From contig NW_019775905.1 in the NCBI RefSeq assembly GCF_001039355.2, positions 37,467-88,371 of the forward strand: 50,905 nucleotides of DNA. Reading direction: 5' to 3'. Source of the DNA: Lingula anatina (taxonomy: Eukaryota > Brachiopoda > Lingulata > Lingulida > Lingulidae). A program made the translations under genes and the position numbers. This document shows, piece by piece, positions 1 through 11,092 of the stretch (within the stretch, counting starts at the first letter, position 1; each line of letters starts with the position of its first letter). Under the pieces are notes generated by a model that made no database searches, was not told the DNA's origin, and saw nothing but the letters and a program-made list of their open reading frames with translations.

Positions 1-630
1 CAAATAAAGACACGCTGTTTATTTGATATTTGTTTTATTGATTGCTATACCAACAGAATGCATAAAATAACCTTAAATAGATTTGGTAATATGCAGCATA
101 TATATAGGCCTATTCATGACTTTTTACCTTTCTACGAAGTAGGCCCTATTCACAATGCTTTAATATTTTGAGAGCATGGATAAAGACATGTTGTTAGTTT
201 GATACGTGTTTCTGTGGTAAATTAGTGTTTCCAGCTGTGTACTGAAAACATAACTTTTCTTAAGCAGTTTTTTTTTTTTTTTGGACTGTTTTTTTTTTTT
301 TTCGCCCGCTCGCACCGATTTTGGGGTCCCCAGAGGATGTCATCCATAAAAATAAAAAAGTGTGGCCTAACCTGGCGCATGGATGCCAGGCATTGCGGTT
401 TACGACAGTCGTATTTGAGCAAATTTTGTTACATCATGGTAAGTTATATTGATTTCATGGCATGGCTTGGACACTGTATGTTTACAGACATTATTTTTAG
501 TCCAGATAAATAGATTTTCAGATGAATAGTTCAGGGTAGGAAAAGACTCTGATTACCCTCCATAGTTTAAATTTGTTTCATATCACCTAAGATCAACTCC
601 TATATCTAAAATGATTTTTCTCTATTTTAG
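1..630. other. Upstream intron sequence of the SIDT-like gene
   Basis: I recognise no SIDT exon here. T-rich tracts occur near 269-302. An open stretch at about 341-435 ends in a good donor (ATG before GTAAGT), but its translation does not resemble the family. The upstream exons therefore probably lie beyond the left edge. Confidence 0.6.
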
Positions 631-679
631 GGACTATTTGCACAAGAAAGCTGTCGAAAGGAATGACATTTATGAAAGG
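631..679 (+). CDS. SIDT-like exon: cytoplasmic linker before the catalytic core
   Basis: The acceptor TTCTCTATTTTAG precedes it and GTAAGA follows. One base completes the upstream codon, then the exon encodes [16 protein letters not shown] and ends in phase 0. It aligns with the family's charged linker just before the [15 protein letters not shown] segment. Confidence 0.8.
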
Positions 680-3600
680 GTAAGAAGTTGTTGGAGACTT
701 GTATGACATTGTATCACCCTCATTACTTTTTGTTTCTACTGTGCACTGATTATTATTATTTTTATATTTGTTTGTTCTTATACATTTTTATTGACTTCAC
801 CAGCTTTGTAATTTATTTATTTATTCTTTTTATCATTTGTAGAAAAAATTCTCTAAAAGTAAATAGTTTTTAGTTTTAAGAGTAATAATTTGTAATAGTC
901 ATGGACCAAGAGACAGTCATGCCAGATGCCAATGTTACCTTAGGCCTTGTTTTCTTAACATCCCTGAAAACTTATAATGTATCAAGTTATTAGTACATAC
1001 TAGAGACAGTGCCTGGGTGTTGTCTGGTTGATGGCAGCAGTCAGGTGGGCCACTGTTGTGTAAGCACCAGGCTGATTACTTCTACAGTGAACTTGTCTTA
1101 AAAATTGACACCAAATTCATGACTGGTTTTAAGTTAGGCAATCTATGGTAAAGAAGAAAAAGGATGTTCTTATACAGAATTTTTCTCAATTTAAGTGTTT
1201 TGAATGTTCAGGAACTTCCTTGAGGTTCTTGTTTTTGGTATCTTTATTTTGGTCCCACCCTGTTGTATTTTCTCCTGTACGTATATGTTATTTTATAGAC
1301 TAGGCGTGTTTATGTTCATTTTTAAATGTCAAAACTTTGGAGTACTAAGTGTAAGTGCCACTATAAGTGCATGCTATTTTAGACAAATGTTTGGCATGTT
1401 GATGCTGCTGCGGCTCTTAATAGACAGCAACGCAGGAAGAAGGTAAGGAGCAAAGAAGGTGTGCAAGGCTTGCTTATATTCTTTGCTAATTAACCTCAGA
1501 TTTTCCCTATAAATCAAATATTGAATAATATTTTGGCATAATATCAGTGATTTACATCAGACAAATCAGGTTTGTTGATGATATTTATTATTGATAATGT
1601 ATAGATTATAATTAATTTCCAGCAGTTATAAAGGTGGATGTGGTTCAAGTTGTTGCAACTCCTATCTTAGACTGTGTGTGAACACCCCGACTTAAAATGA
1701 TTACTTTTATCTATATTTTTGTCTTACTTCAAATTTATGAGGTTTTGTTTTGCAAAAAGACTGGTTGAGTTTGAAAATCAACATTATTGGATTGATTTCA
1801 TTATATTTCTTGATAATTATTGTATTAATTTTATTTGCAACCTTCTGATCATAACTACCAAATCATATGTTTCATCTTATTTTGAATCAAACAGGTTTAT
1901 TTGTGTTTGCAGTTTGGCAGATTGAGTTTGAAAATCATCATCAAGAGTCATGTGAATTGCACAGTTTTACCAACACTGCACTTTCATACTTTTTTACCAA
2001 TAGGCTTGGGTGGCTGTTATTGTCTGGAATTACTCTTTCACCTGACATTGTTTGCAAAACCATAGAAGTACAGTCATTTTGCATTTAGTACATCTTGAAA
2101 ACTTGTAAAAAATACTCAGCTCAGTGCAAAAGAAACAGTCTAGTTTTAGAAGTCAGATGAACATTTCATAATGTCCATTACTGTAAACATAAAGTTGTTT
2201 ACTGGAATGTGCTTGTTTATGTTTAAGAGACTCAGTGCAATTGACCTATTCTGTTTGTTGGTTGTACATTTCTCAGCTTTGCTGTCCAGTTGAAAAAGTT
2301 CTTTTGCCATCCATCTTGCCCATATACTGTGGATCATTGAATCTGTTTCTGTGAGTCTCTTGGTATAATGACTGTACTTGTGTCATTCTTGGATCTCTAG
2401 CTGGAAAAAAAAAGAAAAGACATCTGCACAGGGCCCATGGAAGCTCTGCAATCTTCCCCAAATCAGACCATATTTTTTTTCCAAATCAAGGTCTTTGTTG
2501 TAGGGGTGGTGGGGAATAATAGCATCATGATATCCTTGATTTTTCTTTAAGTTTAATTTGAAAATTTTCTCAGAATAAAATTCTGAATGTTTTCTGTCAT
2601 GTGCTTTCTTTTGCTGTCATTTCAATGACTGTAGTACCAATCTAGAATAATGATGGTTTATATTTTTCTTCTTATTCTACAAAATCACTTTCTAAATGAA
2701 TGTTAATCAAAATTATAGGCAATTGAAATGCTGATGCATATTAAATTAATTATATTATTTGATACATTTGATACATTTATATTCTTTAAGTGATCTTCTC
2801 TTAAAGCTTATGATGCACCTCCTGTTCATTATGATCATAGCAATAACAGTTTTGCTTCCTCTCACACAGATATTTGTCTTCTTGTTAGCTGTACCCAAAA
2901 ATTCCCTGAATATTGCATTTATACTTTTCTAGATTTCTCTAATTCATGTAAAAAGAGGATGATTGAATTGTTTTTATCATTTGTAACTTGAATAATTATT
3001 AACTTTGAATACTATAACAGTTGTTATATACTTTGCATTTTATTGTGCCACCCGTGTGAGCACTGGTGGTACTCATGGTTTTTACTCAAGGTCAGCCAGC
3101 TCTGCTTGCTCCTGATACAAGCCACTGTTACCACATACCCTCGTAAACTACAAAGACCTGTGTCCTCATCTCTTGGTAGTTTGAAGTAGGGTTAACCTCT
3201 TAGCAAGAAGGGTTCAACTTGTTGGATCGATTTCACTGCATCAGGAAATTCATCTATAAAAAAAATATATCAAACTCACTTTGACATTCAAAACTTATGG
3301 TAAAATCCTTCAGCTTGCGTTTAATATGGCAGTCACAAATCCCTAAAACTGAAGTGCAGCACCTGCTTACCAAACACTTTAAATTTACAAGATGCCATCA
3401 CTATTTGATAACTATGTTCAGTTCTCTGGCCAAACTGTATTGACTGTTTACTCCCAGACTCCCAGGTGATGAAGAACAATTGGTGACTGAAAGTTCTTAC
3501 TGCAATCAGTCAAATCTTACTTGATTTTATGCTAATTTGTGAGACTTAGGGCTCTCTCTGGGTGAATGTCCATTGTGATAGTATAAAATTATGTTTCAGG

Positions 3601-4652
3601 AGTATGGTATACCTCAGCACTTTGGACTGTTTTATGCTATGGGACTGGCACTTGCCATGGAGGGGTTCATGAGTGGATGTTATCATGTATGCCCCAGCTA
3701 CACCAATTTTCAGTTTGGTAAGCTCATGATTGCTGATATAGAATACTGACATGAAAATATAGATAAGTTGTGAACATTATTTGTGAACATAATTTTCTTA
3801 TGGTTAAAATGAACTAGCTGGCTTATATTACCAAGTCTGGCTGACTTGCAGTGACCTTAGTTATCCAGACATGCAGTTAATCTCTGAGAAAATGTCTATA
3901 GTCATTTTGATGCCATGTCAAATTATTTAAGGTTGACATTTAATTTGAATTCATACTTTTGTTATGGTTTTTTAGACACATCCTTTATGTACGTGATAGC
4001 TGTACTGTGCATGTTGAAGATCTATCAAAGTCGTCATCCAGATATCAGTGCTACAGCTTACTCCAGCTACTTCTGCCTGGCTTTTGTCATCTTTATAGCT
4101 GTCATTGGGGTGGTAAGAGACATTTGATATAATGTTTATAATATAAATGATGATATTTGTCAGACAGTCATTTATGAACCTAATTTTATGCATTAAGTTG
4201 AACAAAATGTTGTATGCATTTTTCCCATTCCCTCCTACAGTTACTGTTATATATGATTCTTGCTTATTACTTGACACATAGTCCAATTAGGATTGAAAAA
4301 TGAATTGACAAGGCAATAAGGGTTTTTACAGCAGTTTTGGATAAGGTATCATTTTTGATGAAGAGAAAATTGCTAAAACTTAATAAATATAAAGGTCTGA
4401 CAAGAATTTTATTTAGTATAATCAATCTTTTTTTTTTTCGTTTGTTTCAGGTCTATGGGTCATTGTTATTCTGGATAGTGCTGACTGTGGTGCACATGTT
4501 GGCTTGTATGGTGTTCACAGTGGAGATCTACTACATGGGAAGATGGAAGATGGGTGAGTGGTAGGCTTCATTGTTTTCTGTATATATACATAGACACAGT
4601 GTCTGTAGATCTATGGGAAGATGGAAGATGAAGACGTGAAGGCTTCATTGTT

Positions 4653-4729
<77 letters not shown>

Positions 4730-7700
4730 GTCTGTATGTGGATATTGCTATCAGCTGTGTCTGTCCATGGTGCCAGAGCAGTTAGTGAAATGAGCACCTT
4801 TCTTCTATTACTGCTGTACTGGGATGTAATGTTGACAGCTTCAAACTCACAGGGATTACTCCTCTTAAAAAGCAGGTCAGGAAACTGGTTATCATCCAAT
4901 TATAACTGATATATGTGATAGTTTCATTTTGTTTAGTCAAATATGTATAAAACTATTTATGAAACTAATTGGCATATATGCCAGCAATATTATTTCAAAA
5001 TGAAGCAGTGTTTTATATAATGTTTTTATAATGCTAGACTTGAAGTAATAAGATAAAGATCCAACATTGCAATGAGTACCAACTACCTTCAATAGGGAAA
5101 TGTCACTGACTCAATGTGCTGGTCACATAACTGGTCAGACAACTGGCTGTCAACTGAAGAACCCTCCCCTAGATGTGGGAGTGATTAAATCTCAGTCCTC
5201 TTTTGCAGTTCAGTGATGGGTTCTATACTCTGTCCCAGATGTCCACTTCAAGAACTATATCACCAGCCTGTTTTCTCTAACTTAAAAACTCTTCCAAAGT
5301 GTCTGAACTGCAAGCAAATATTTGCAAATCTTTCTGTTACAAAAAAATGCAGCACCAAAGATTGGACATGCTTCCAGAGCTTAAAAGTGTCAATAATGTC
5401 AAATTTCCAAATTTATTGGATCTCTCATACATCCAACAAATGATTTGGTGTGAGCATGTCATAATCATTAGCATTTTCAGTAATCTTTTCAATAGTCTTC
5501 CTGTTTATGATACATTCACACTCACACAAAACAGTCATTCTCTTTGAGCTCAACTGTATATTCTATACTCTAAACATTTTTTTATGTTTATATATAGGGA
5601 TCAGTGTTACTCATTAATGTCAGTAAAAACAGTTACTAAGCTTGGGTTATCTTTTTAACATTAAAAAAGAAGTAAAATGACATTGCATTATATTTTCTTT
5701 TCTGGAATTCTGCTACAGCAGCAAGTAAGTTGATTGGTGTTTGAATGGAATTGTTTTTTATGTTGAAATCCTCTTTTATTTCAATTTATTATTTTGCACC
5801 TATATATGCCTTGGGCCATGCTGTTTTAATTATGTTTTCATTTTAACTGGATGTTTTATGGGATGTAGCTAGATATGATATTAACACAAGTGTGCTAACA
5901 ATTGATATGAAAACAAAATGAACAAGTGCTTTGCAGGGTGTACATGTAAGTTTCTGCTTGTACCCTTGTCTTTTTTATGCCTTAATTGAAGCATATGCAT
6001 GCCGTGTTTCCAAGTAGTCAATAAGACAGTTTTCAGCCATTTTGTTTATAAAATTGCTTTTTTATACCTCCACATACAGATGTTTAGGGAGTACACTAGA
6101 ACCACACTGCTGGCTAGTTGTCCTATCCTCTGGGTGTCCATCTGTACCCAATTTGAAATTTGCTTTTGCTTTGTTTGTTCCAAGGGTCCTGATAGTTGGT
6201 TAGGATATTGGTCATGACTGGAGTAGATATGTGCACTGTGGTTATTCAGGCCATCGGGTTAAAGGTCAAGGCCCTCACTCGAGGTTATTCCGCCTATTTT
6301 AAAATTTGTAAAAAAAAAAAGTAATGGTAAATCCTATTCCTTTTTTTCCCAGTTTTTTATGTAGGGTGATGATACTCAGTAGGGACATTGTATGGGACCA
6401 GTGTACAAAATAGAAAGTTCTGAAATTTGACCTTGGACCCAGTTTTCTATGCAAGTGCAGCATTTCATTTGAAATTAAGGGTCATTTGATGAATTCTTTC
6501 ATATAGGTCATCAGGTATGTTTTTCTAATCTCAGGAACACATAAATATTCTGGTAAAGCAAGATGTTTACACATGGTACTTACATGTGGGCACTTGCATT
6601 TTTTCCAGAATAATTTTTTTGAAATTGTCTGTTATCTTGAGTCCTATAGCAATTAAAGCTTGTCTATCCTCAACACTACTCTATTCATCAGTGAATTTTG
6701 TGTGCCCCCAGAGGAAAAATGGCCACAATATGGGAGTGTCTTGGCAGGGGTATTTGTCACATCTGTGACACTTTTACTTTTATATGTATCATTTTATGTG
6801 TCATTTTTTTAAGTCATTTCTATGATTCTGTTTCTAGGTGTTGTCTTTGTCAATCCCTGTTATTTGCATATGATGTATGGGATACAGTTCCATAGAATTA
6901 CTCTGAAATTGCTGTGATTTAATCCATGGCTCACCGAGTTCTAACATTATTACAACATATATAGATCAACACTAGAAAGACAACAGGACTGGTACATTTA
7001 GATCTTGCACTTCTTGTGTTTGTACTTAGTGAAATATAATATTACATTTATCAATCCATGCTTGTATAATGGTATGTCTAGTTTGGTAAATGTTTAGAAG
7101 AATGAAATAGTGCATGTTTTAAAAACTATACATGAAGGCCACCAGTTGTGCTGAACAATATACATGTAGGATAATGAATACAGATGAAAATTGTGTAATT
7201 CGCAAATCACCCTTTTACTTCAAAACTATAGATTATTCCTAGAACACAGACCTCCACCACAAAAAGGCAATTAATATAAAAATTCATTATAATTAGAAAA
7301 ATTGCGAGATCCAGATTCAGTTCAAATTGTATATTAAATGAGATTGTGTGATGGATTTCCTTATGTATTTTTAAAAAAGTAGACTGACCAATGTTGATGA
7401 AAATGTGGCCTCTTTCATACTGGTAGTTGGAGGTCAAATATAACTGTCTGTGGTAATGTCCTGCCAGTGTGGACTGTCTGTGATGATTACTGTAATTACC
7501 TGCAAATTTAGAGCAATTCAGTTGTCCCAAACATGTTGTCATTGCAAGACAACACTTATTCTGCAACATAATTGGTCAGCATGGTAACATTGTTGAGTTA
7601 TTACTGAATAGTCAAACTGTTGACTTGGGGAGACTGTGTAAGAAATATATTTTACTTACATTCTTTTTTATCAGTGCATGTAGTTTTTCATATATTTTAT

Positions 7701-8322
7701 TTCCACTTGTTACTTTTTTATTCCTATATTTCAGATTTGGGCGTATTTAAACGTATCTGGAATGTTGTTATCATTGATCGGCTGAAGTGTGTGCGCCCCA
7801 TGTACGTGGACAGAGCCGTGCTGCTGGTGATTGGCAATCTGTGTAACTGGGCTTTGTAAGTACCTTGATAAATATAATTATCATGCCATCTAGGTAGGGT
7901 AAATATGTTTTTGTTTAAAGTTGCAGTATAACTTATAGTTTCTTCAAACGAGTAAAATTCACTTTAATGTTTAATATAAGTGATGCATATATGTATTGGA
8001 ACCCCAAACTCAACTGTTGTATGAAAAAACTATTACTGTACAGTAAACATTCTTCTTCTTGAATACTGATTGAATTCTTTCCTGGAATATACACTTTTAT
8101 TTAGTTTTTTATTATATTTGTCAGACAGAAACTGACAAATACAGAAGTGTGTGTACCTATGCCTAATACTGCACCATATTATCAATTTTGATCTGTTGCT
8201 TTGTATTTCCAGGGCGTTTTATGGTGTAATTGAGCGCCCCAAGGACTTTGCATCCTACCTGTTGGCCATATTTATCATCAACCTGCTTCTGTATACTGCC
8301 TTTTATATAGCAATGAAGGTAT

Positions 8323-8376
<54 letters not shown>

Positions 8377-9532
8377 GAGAGCACCAAAGTGTATAATTGG
8401 CATGTAATAATTTGTAATCAGTGCATCTATGTTATGTTTATAAAACAACAACTTGCACATAGGACCACCTTCAAAATTTGAAGAATACAAATGCTTTCCT
8501 GGTTTCAGATTCGCCACAAAGAAAAGATCATGCTGATTCCTTGCTGTTTCATCTTGCTGGCTGGCATCACTTGGGGTTTTGCTCTTTGGTTTTTCATGGC
8601 CAGACTGACTTCATGGGAGGTAAATACATACACGGGATGCATATGAATTTATTCACTATTATGATATTAGCAGTAAACAAAATGATATTAAGAATAATTT
8701 AATATGATATAAAGATATAATAGTGATATTTTGTTCTGCCAACTTGCCATTTTAATAACCTTGCTTTTGCCTGTTCGTGTCAGACTGGTGAACAGACACT
8801 TTTGCCATGTGGTTTTTTGACAAAAGTCTAAATCATCCAGGTGTCCCTTTGACAAACTAGTGGTTTTTACTCCCCTGCCCCTCTTTATCTAGTTTCCTGC
8901 CTTTAATCATGGTGCATTTCCAACAGGTAGAGGTGAAGTAAACAGATAATCTCAATTTATAAAATGGCCAATATTTCTGTCTATAGATAGGAATCCACAA
9001 TCAGGATTAAAATACACAGGAAATGTATAAATGCTTTAAATAGATCATTATAAAAAATGATTTAAAACATATTTTCTTTGGGATGGGAGAGGAAAATTGT
9101 CAGGGTGGGTGGGGGTTCTTGGGTTGGGTGGATTAATCAAATTGTCCTGGAATCATTTTATACATTGACACAGAACTTTTTAGATGGCTGTAGTATTTTG
9201 TCAGTCTTTGTTTGATTTAAATTATCTGTCTTAATGCATACATACTTGTCAGATGATAAAATTACTTGTGTGTTAGTGGGATTGTGTAATTCTGTTGTTC
9301 TCACTAGTTGTCATATTTGTAAAAGAGACCAATCTCTAGATCAATATGTCACAAATTACTTTAATTTATGCAAAAGGAAATGATATTTAGAGAGGTTGAT
9401 ATATTTTTCCAGTTGACCCCTGCTCAGTCTCGAGAAGGTAACCAACCATGCATGCTACTGCAGTTCTACGACCAACATGACGTGTGGCACTTCCTGTCAG
9501 CTACTGCCCTCTTTCTGTCATTTATGGTGAGA

Positions 9533-9589
<57 letters not shown>

Positions 9590-9892
9590 CATGTAGAGTA
9601 AACTTTCCTTCATCAACTATTGGAAAGCATACCTGTGAAAGCTTTCACTCTAACACTTGGGACTTCATCAATCACACGTACAAATGTCAGGAGACAGTGT
9701 ATAGTAAACAAGGGAGTGAGAGCTGCTCACTAAAGTACTGTCCCATATATGAGACAGGTTATGCTTACCTAGGTCCTTGTTCAGTGATGGTCTCTGTTCT
9801 CAAGTGTAAATAGACAAGTGTTGCAACACAAGCTGTCACACGTGCACTTTGAAAAAGTTGGTATTGGAAATGAAAAGTTGAAAATTTACTCG

Positions 9893-9928
<36 letters not shown>

Positions 9929-10064
9929 TTCATCAGGACACACACATCAGTTTATATTTCATTTTTTATTGTTTCTCTCATTTTATGTAGTAGACATATT
10001 AAATATTGGTCAGAAATCTGCACAATGTCTTTCTTGCTATAAAACAGTTGCAATGTTTCATTTG

Positions 10065-10116
<52 letters not shown>

Positions 10117-10126
10117 TTTTTTTTTT

Positions 10127-10173
<47 letters not shown>

Positions 10174-10319
10174 TTACCAGGAAAACTCAAAGTCCAGTTA
10201 TATCTTAAAATTGCAGTCATCAGTCTAGCTTGTAATTATTATTTTTTTTTTTTCAGATTCTTCTCACCTTGGATGATGACTTAGTGAGGACCCCAAGAGA
10301 CAAAATTCCAGTCTTTTAA
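631..10319 (+). CDS. SID-1/SIDT-family transmembrane protein, 3' part of gene (overall span)
   Basis: Members of this family are multi-pass membrane proteins of the cell surface or lysosome. They are implicated in dsRNA and cholesterol uptake and belong to the CREST superfamily of membrane hydrolases. The readable exons are 631-679, (1383-1442), 3600-3717, 3976-4112, 4451-4553, 7735-7855, 8213-8318, 8509-8619, 9413-9526 and 10257-10319. All junctions are GT-AG and all phases agree. Without the optional exon they encode about 306 C-terminal residues with some seven or eight hydrophobic segments. Family hallmarks are [62 protein letters not shown] and the C-terminus LTLDDDL...IPVF. The putative CREST metal/catalytic residues are present: SxxxH in SGCYH, Asp in FQFD, HxxxH in HDVWH. 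The extracellular domain and first membrane segments lie upstream of the window. SIDT1 versus SIDT2 cannot be decided. Confidence 0.95.
680..3599. other. SIDT-like intron(s) around the cassette exon
   Basis: AT-rich sequence without a recognisable coding segment other than 1383-1442. The short ORFs near 688-873, 1204-1446 and 1719-2088 look like chance open frames. Confidence 0.6.
1383..1442 (+). CDS. Probable 60-nt in-frame cassette exon of the SIDT-like gene
   Basis: This is a 20-codon open segment, [20 protein letters not shown], phase 0 at both ends. TTTTAG lies before it, GTAAGG after it, and a TACTAAG branch-point-like motif about 40 nt upstream. It would insert 20 residues between DIYER and EYGIPQ without breaking the frame. 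The SIDT proteins I know join those two blocks directly, so the exon is either alternative or lineage-specific. Splicing is inferred. Confidence 0.5.
3600..3717 (+). CDS. SIDT-like exon: first CREST motif
   Basis: Acceptor TGTTTCAG, donor GTAAGC. The exon starts in phase 0 and ends with one base of the next codon. It encodes [15 protein letters not shown], then the hydrophobic LALAMEGF and [15 protein letters not shown]. It carries the conserved Ser and His of the SxxxH motif. Confidence 0.93.
3976..4112 (+). CDS. SIDT-like exon: DTSFMY segment with the conserved Asp
   Basis: The split codon restores the conserved Asp of FQFD-TSFMY. The exon continues with [14 protein letters not shown] and a hydrophobic segment that ends IFIAVIGV before GTAAGA. 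It leaves phase 0. Confidence 0.93.
4451..4553 (+). CDS. SIDT-like exon: transmembrane segment and YYMGRWK
   Basis: The acceptor has a long T-rich tract ending TTTCAG; the donor is GTGAGT. The exon encodes a hydrophobic helix ([16 protein letters not shown]) followed by the family signature [10 protein letters not shown]. Its 3' end is partly duplicated at 4609-4666. Confidence 0.93.
4535..4725 (+). repeat. Short tandem duplication of exon 3' end plus (TA)n expansion
   Basis: 4535-4588 spans the end of the coding exon, its donor and the GGCTTCATTGTTTTCTGTATATA sequence after it. It recurs with changes at 4609-4666, followed by an expanded TA tract and a second GTGTCTGTA. In the downstream copy the GTGAGT donor is changed, so it should not act as an exon end. 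Confidence 0.7.
4554..7734. other. Large SIDT-like intron
   Basis: It holds a duplicated exon-end fragment (4609-4666), a (TA)n tract (4659-4725) and otherwise unremarkable AT-rich DNA. ORFs at 5213-5547, 5999-6217, 6586-6895 and the minus-strand 7207-7569 show no recognisable protein features. Confidence 0.6.
7735..7855 (+). CDS. SIDT-like exon: loop and start of the next membrane helix
   Basis: Acceptor TATATTTCAG, donor GTAAGT. It encodes DLGVFKRIW, then [20 protein letters not shown], which matches the family's PLYxDRxVLLVxGNxxNW block. Entry phase 1 and exit phase 2 agree with its neighbours. Confidence 0.93.
8213..8318 (+). CDS. SIDT-like exon: [12 protein letters not shown] helix
   Basis: Acceptor GTATTTCCAG, donor GTATTG. 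It encodes [20 protein letters not shown] and then [13 protein letters not shown], a strongly conserved membrane segment. It leaves phase 0. A (GA)n tract starts nine bases into the following intron. Confidence 0.94.
8327..8373 (+). repeat. (GA)n microsatellite
   Basis: A near-perfect dinucleotide tract just inside the intron, directly after the donor. Apparent Ser/Leu or Arg/Glu repeat ORFs over it are artefacts. Confidence 0.98.
8509..8619 (+). CDS. SIDT-like exon: penultimate membrane region
   Basis: Acceptor CTGGTTTCAG, donor GTAAAT, phase 0/0, 37 codons. It starts [14 protein letters not shown] and ends with an aromatic-rich helix and LTSWE, the position of the family's FFFFQxLSxWE block. 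Confidence 0.93.
8620..9412. other. SIDT-like intron without recognisable features
   Basis: AT-rich, with a G-rich patch near 9085-9130. I see nothing coding in it. Confidence 0.6.
9413..9526 (+). CDS. SIDT-like exon: HxxxH CREST motif
   Basis: Acceptor TTTTTCCAG, donor GTGAGA, 38 codons, phase 0/0. It encodes [19 protein letters not shown] and then [19 protein letters not shown]. The HxxxH pair (H-D-V-W-H) supplies the last two putative metal-binding histidines. Confidence 0.95.
9533..9586 (+). repeat. Compound (CT)n(CA)n microsatellite
   Basis: A CT tract at about 9533-9557 runs directly into a CA tract ending near 9586. It starts six bases after the exon end, within the donor-side intron. 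Confidence 0.97.
9896..9927 (+). repeat. (TA)n microsatellite
   Basis: A simple dinucleotide tract within the last intron. Confidence 0.97.
10070..10172 (+). repeat. About 103-nt near-pure T tract
   Basis: A T homopolymer broken by only an A and a G, ending 84 nt before the final coding exon. It may be an expanded polypyrimidine tract, the inserted poly-A tail of a minus-oriented retroelement, or an assembly-uncertain length. Confidence 0.95.
10257..10319 (+). CDS. Terminal coding exon of the SIDT-like gene
   Basis: It encodes [20 protein letters not shown] and a TAA stop at 10317-10319. The LTLDDDL...R..IPVF ending is the characteristic C-terminus of SIDT proteins and confirms that the frame is intact to the end. 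Confidence 0.96.
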   Translation: MLLTLDDDLVRTPRDKIPVF

Positions 10320-10965
10320 AAATAAAGTTACAAAGAGACCATATTGTAAATATGTTTGGAGTAAAGACCCCCAGGAGACAAGTTCCCAGGAATTTAAAGA
10401 CAAAGATATAACAAGCCCATAGCCAGCAATTTTGAAAGGGGGGTTCTTTTTCTGAAAAAGTGGACCTTTTCCCATAAAAACTTCATGTGACAAGATCAAA
10501 TTTAACCCAGAGTGGACCTTTTCCCAGCAAAAGGGGTGGTTCTTTCGAACCCCCCCAACCCCCCGAACCCCCCCTGGCTACGGGCCTGTATAACATACAT
10601 ATCTCGCTGCTGGAAAGCTTGCTCAACATGACATGACCTTCAGATTGACCTCTGGTGACCTCTGACCCCCAGTATTTTAATCCTCCATATAGATGCATGT
10701 TATGTCCTTTGATGGACTGAATCTTTATTGAAATAGGATAAAGTTGAAATATAGTCACTGTTAGTCATTTTGACTGCTTTCCAGTGAGTCATTTTGATAT
10801 TTAAAATTTGAATGTAGAGGATATTCAACAGGCCATTGCCATAAATTGATGTCATCACTCCTTCAATCATACTTGGACATTTTCACATGCATCTTCTTAC
10901 CCCCATGGACAGCCTACTTGAAAAAGGGAATAAATAGTTTACATTTGGTATTTTGTGTAATAAAA
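10320..10965 (+). other. SIDT-like 3' UTR (probable), containing a MITE
   Basis: No coding segment is seen. It contains the inverted-repeat element at 10412-10588 and two AATAAA hexamers at 10929-10934 and 10959-10964, about 0.6 kb after the stop. These are the likeliest poly-A signals. A further AATAAA at 10321 lies only two bases after the stop and is less plausible. Confidence 0.6.
10412..10588 (+). mobile_element. MITE, family A (CAGGCCCGTAGCCAG termini), copy 1
   Basis: 177 bp, flanked by a perfect 5-bp duplication TATAA (10407-10411 and 10589-10593). The right end reads CTGGCTACGGGCCTG and the left end CAAGCCCATAGCCAG, which form imperfect terminal inverted repeats. The interior shares the AGTGGACCTTTTCCC and GGTTCTTTCGAACCCCCC blocks with the other copies. 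CAG-type ends with 5-bp target duplications fit a hAT-like non-autonomous element; the superfamily is inferred. Confidence 0.85.
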
Positions 10966-11092
10966 GATGTCAAATGTGACTAATTAAAGAAATGGAAGAA
11001 AAATTTTTGTACTAATTGTATACAAAGTGTTACTCTTTAATGATGTGCAACTTGCCATGTAGGCATTTAAGAAGTTTAGTGCTAGAAACACA

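Noticed and set aside
341-435. Possible upstream SIDT exon ending at a GTAAGT
   Set aside because: Its translation in any phase does not match the segment expected before [11 protein letters not shown].
7207-7569. Minus-strand ORF of 120 aa inside the SIDT-like intron
   Set aside because: AT-driven open frame with no domain, low-complexity hydrophobic end, and no splice context.
8151-8517. ORFs with Arg/Glu or Ser/Leu repeats
   Set aside because: Translations of the (GA)n microsatellite.
10006-10284. Phe-rich ORFs
   Set aside because: Translation of the long T tract.
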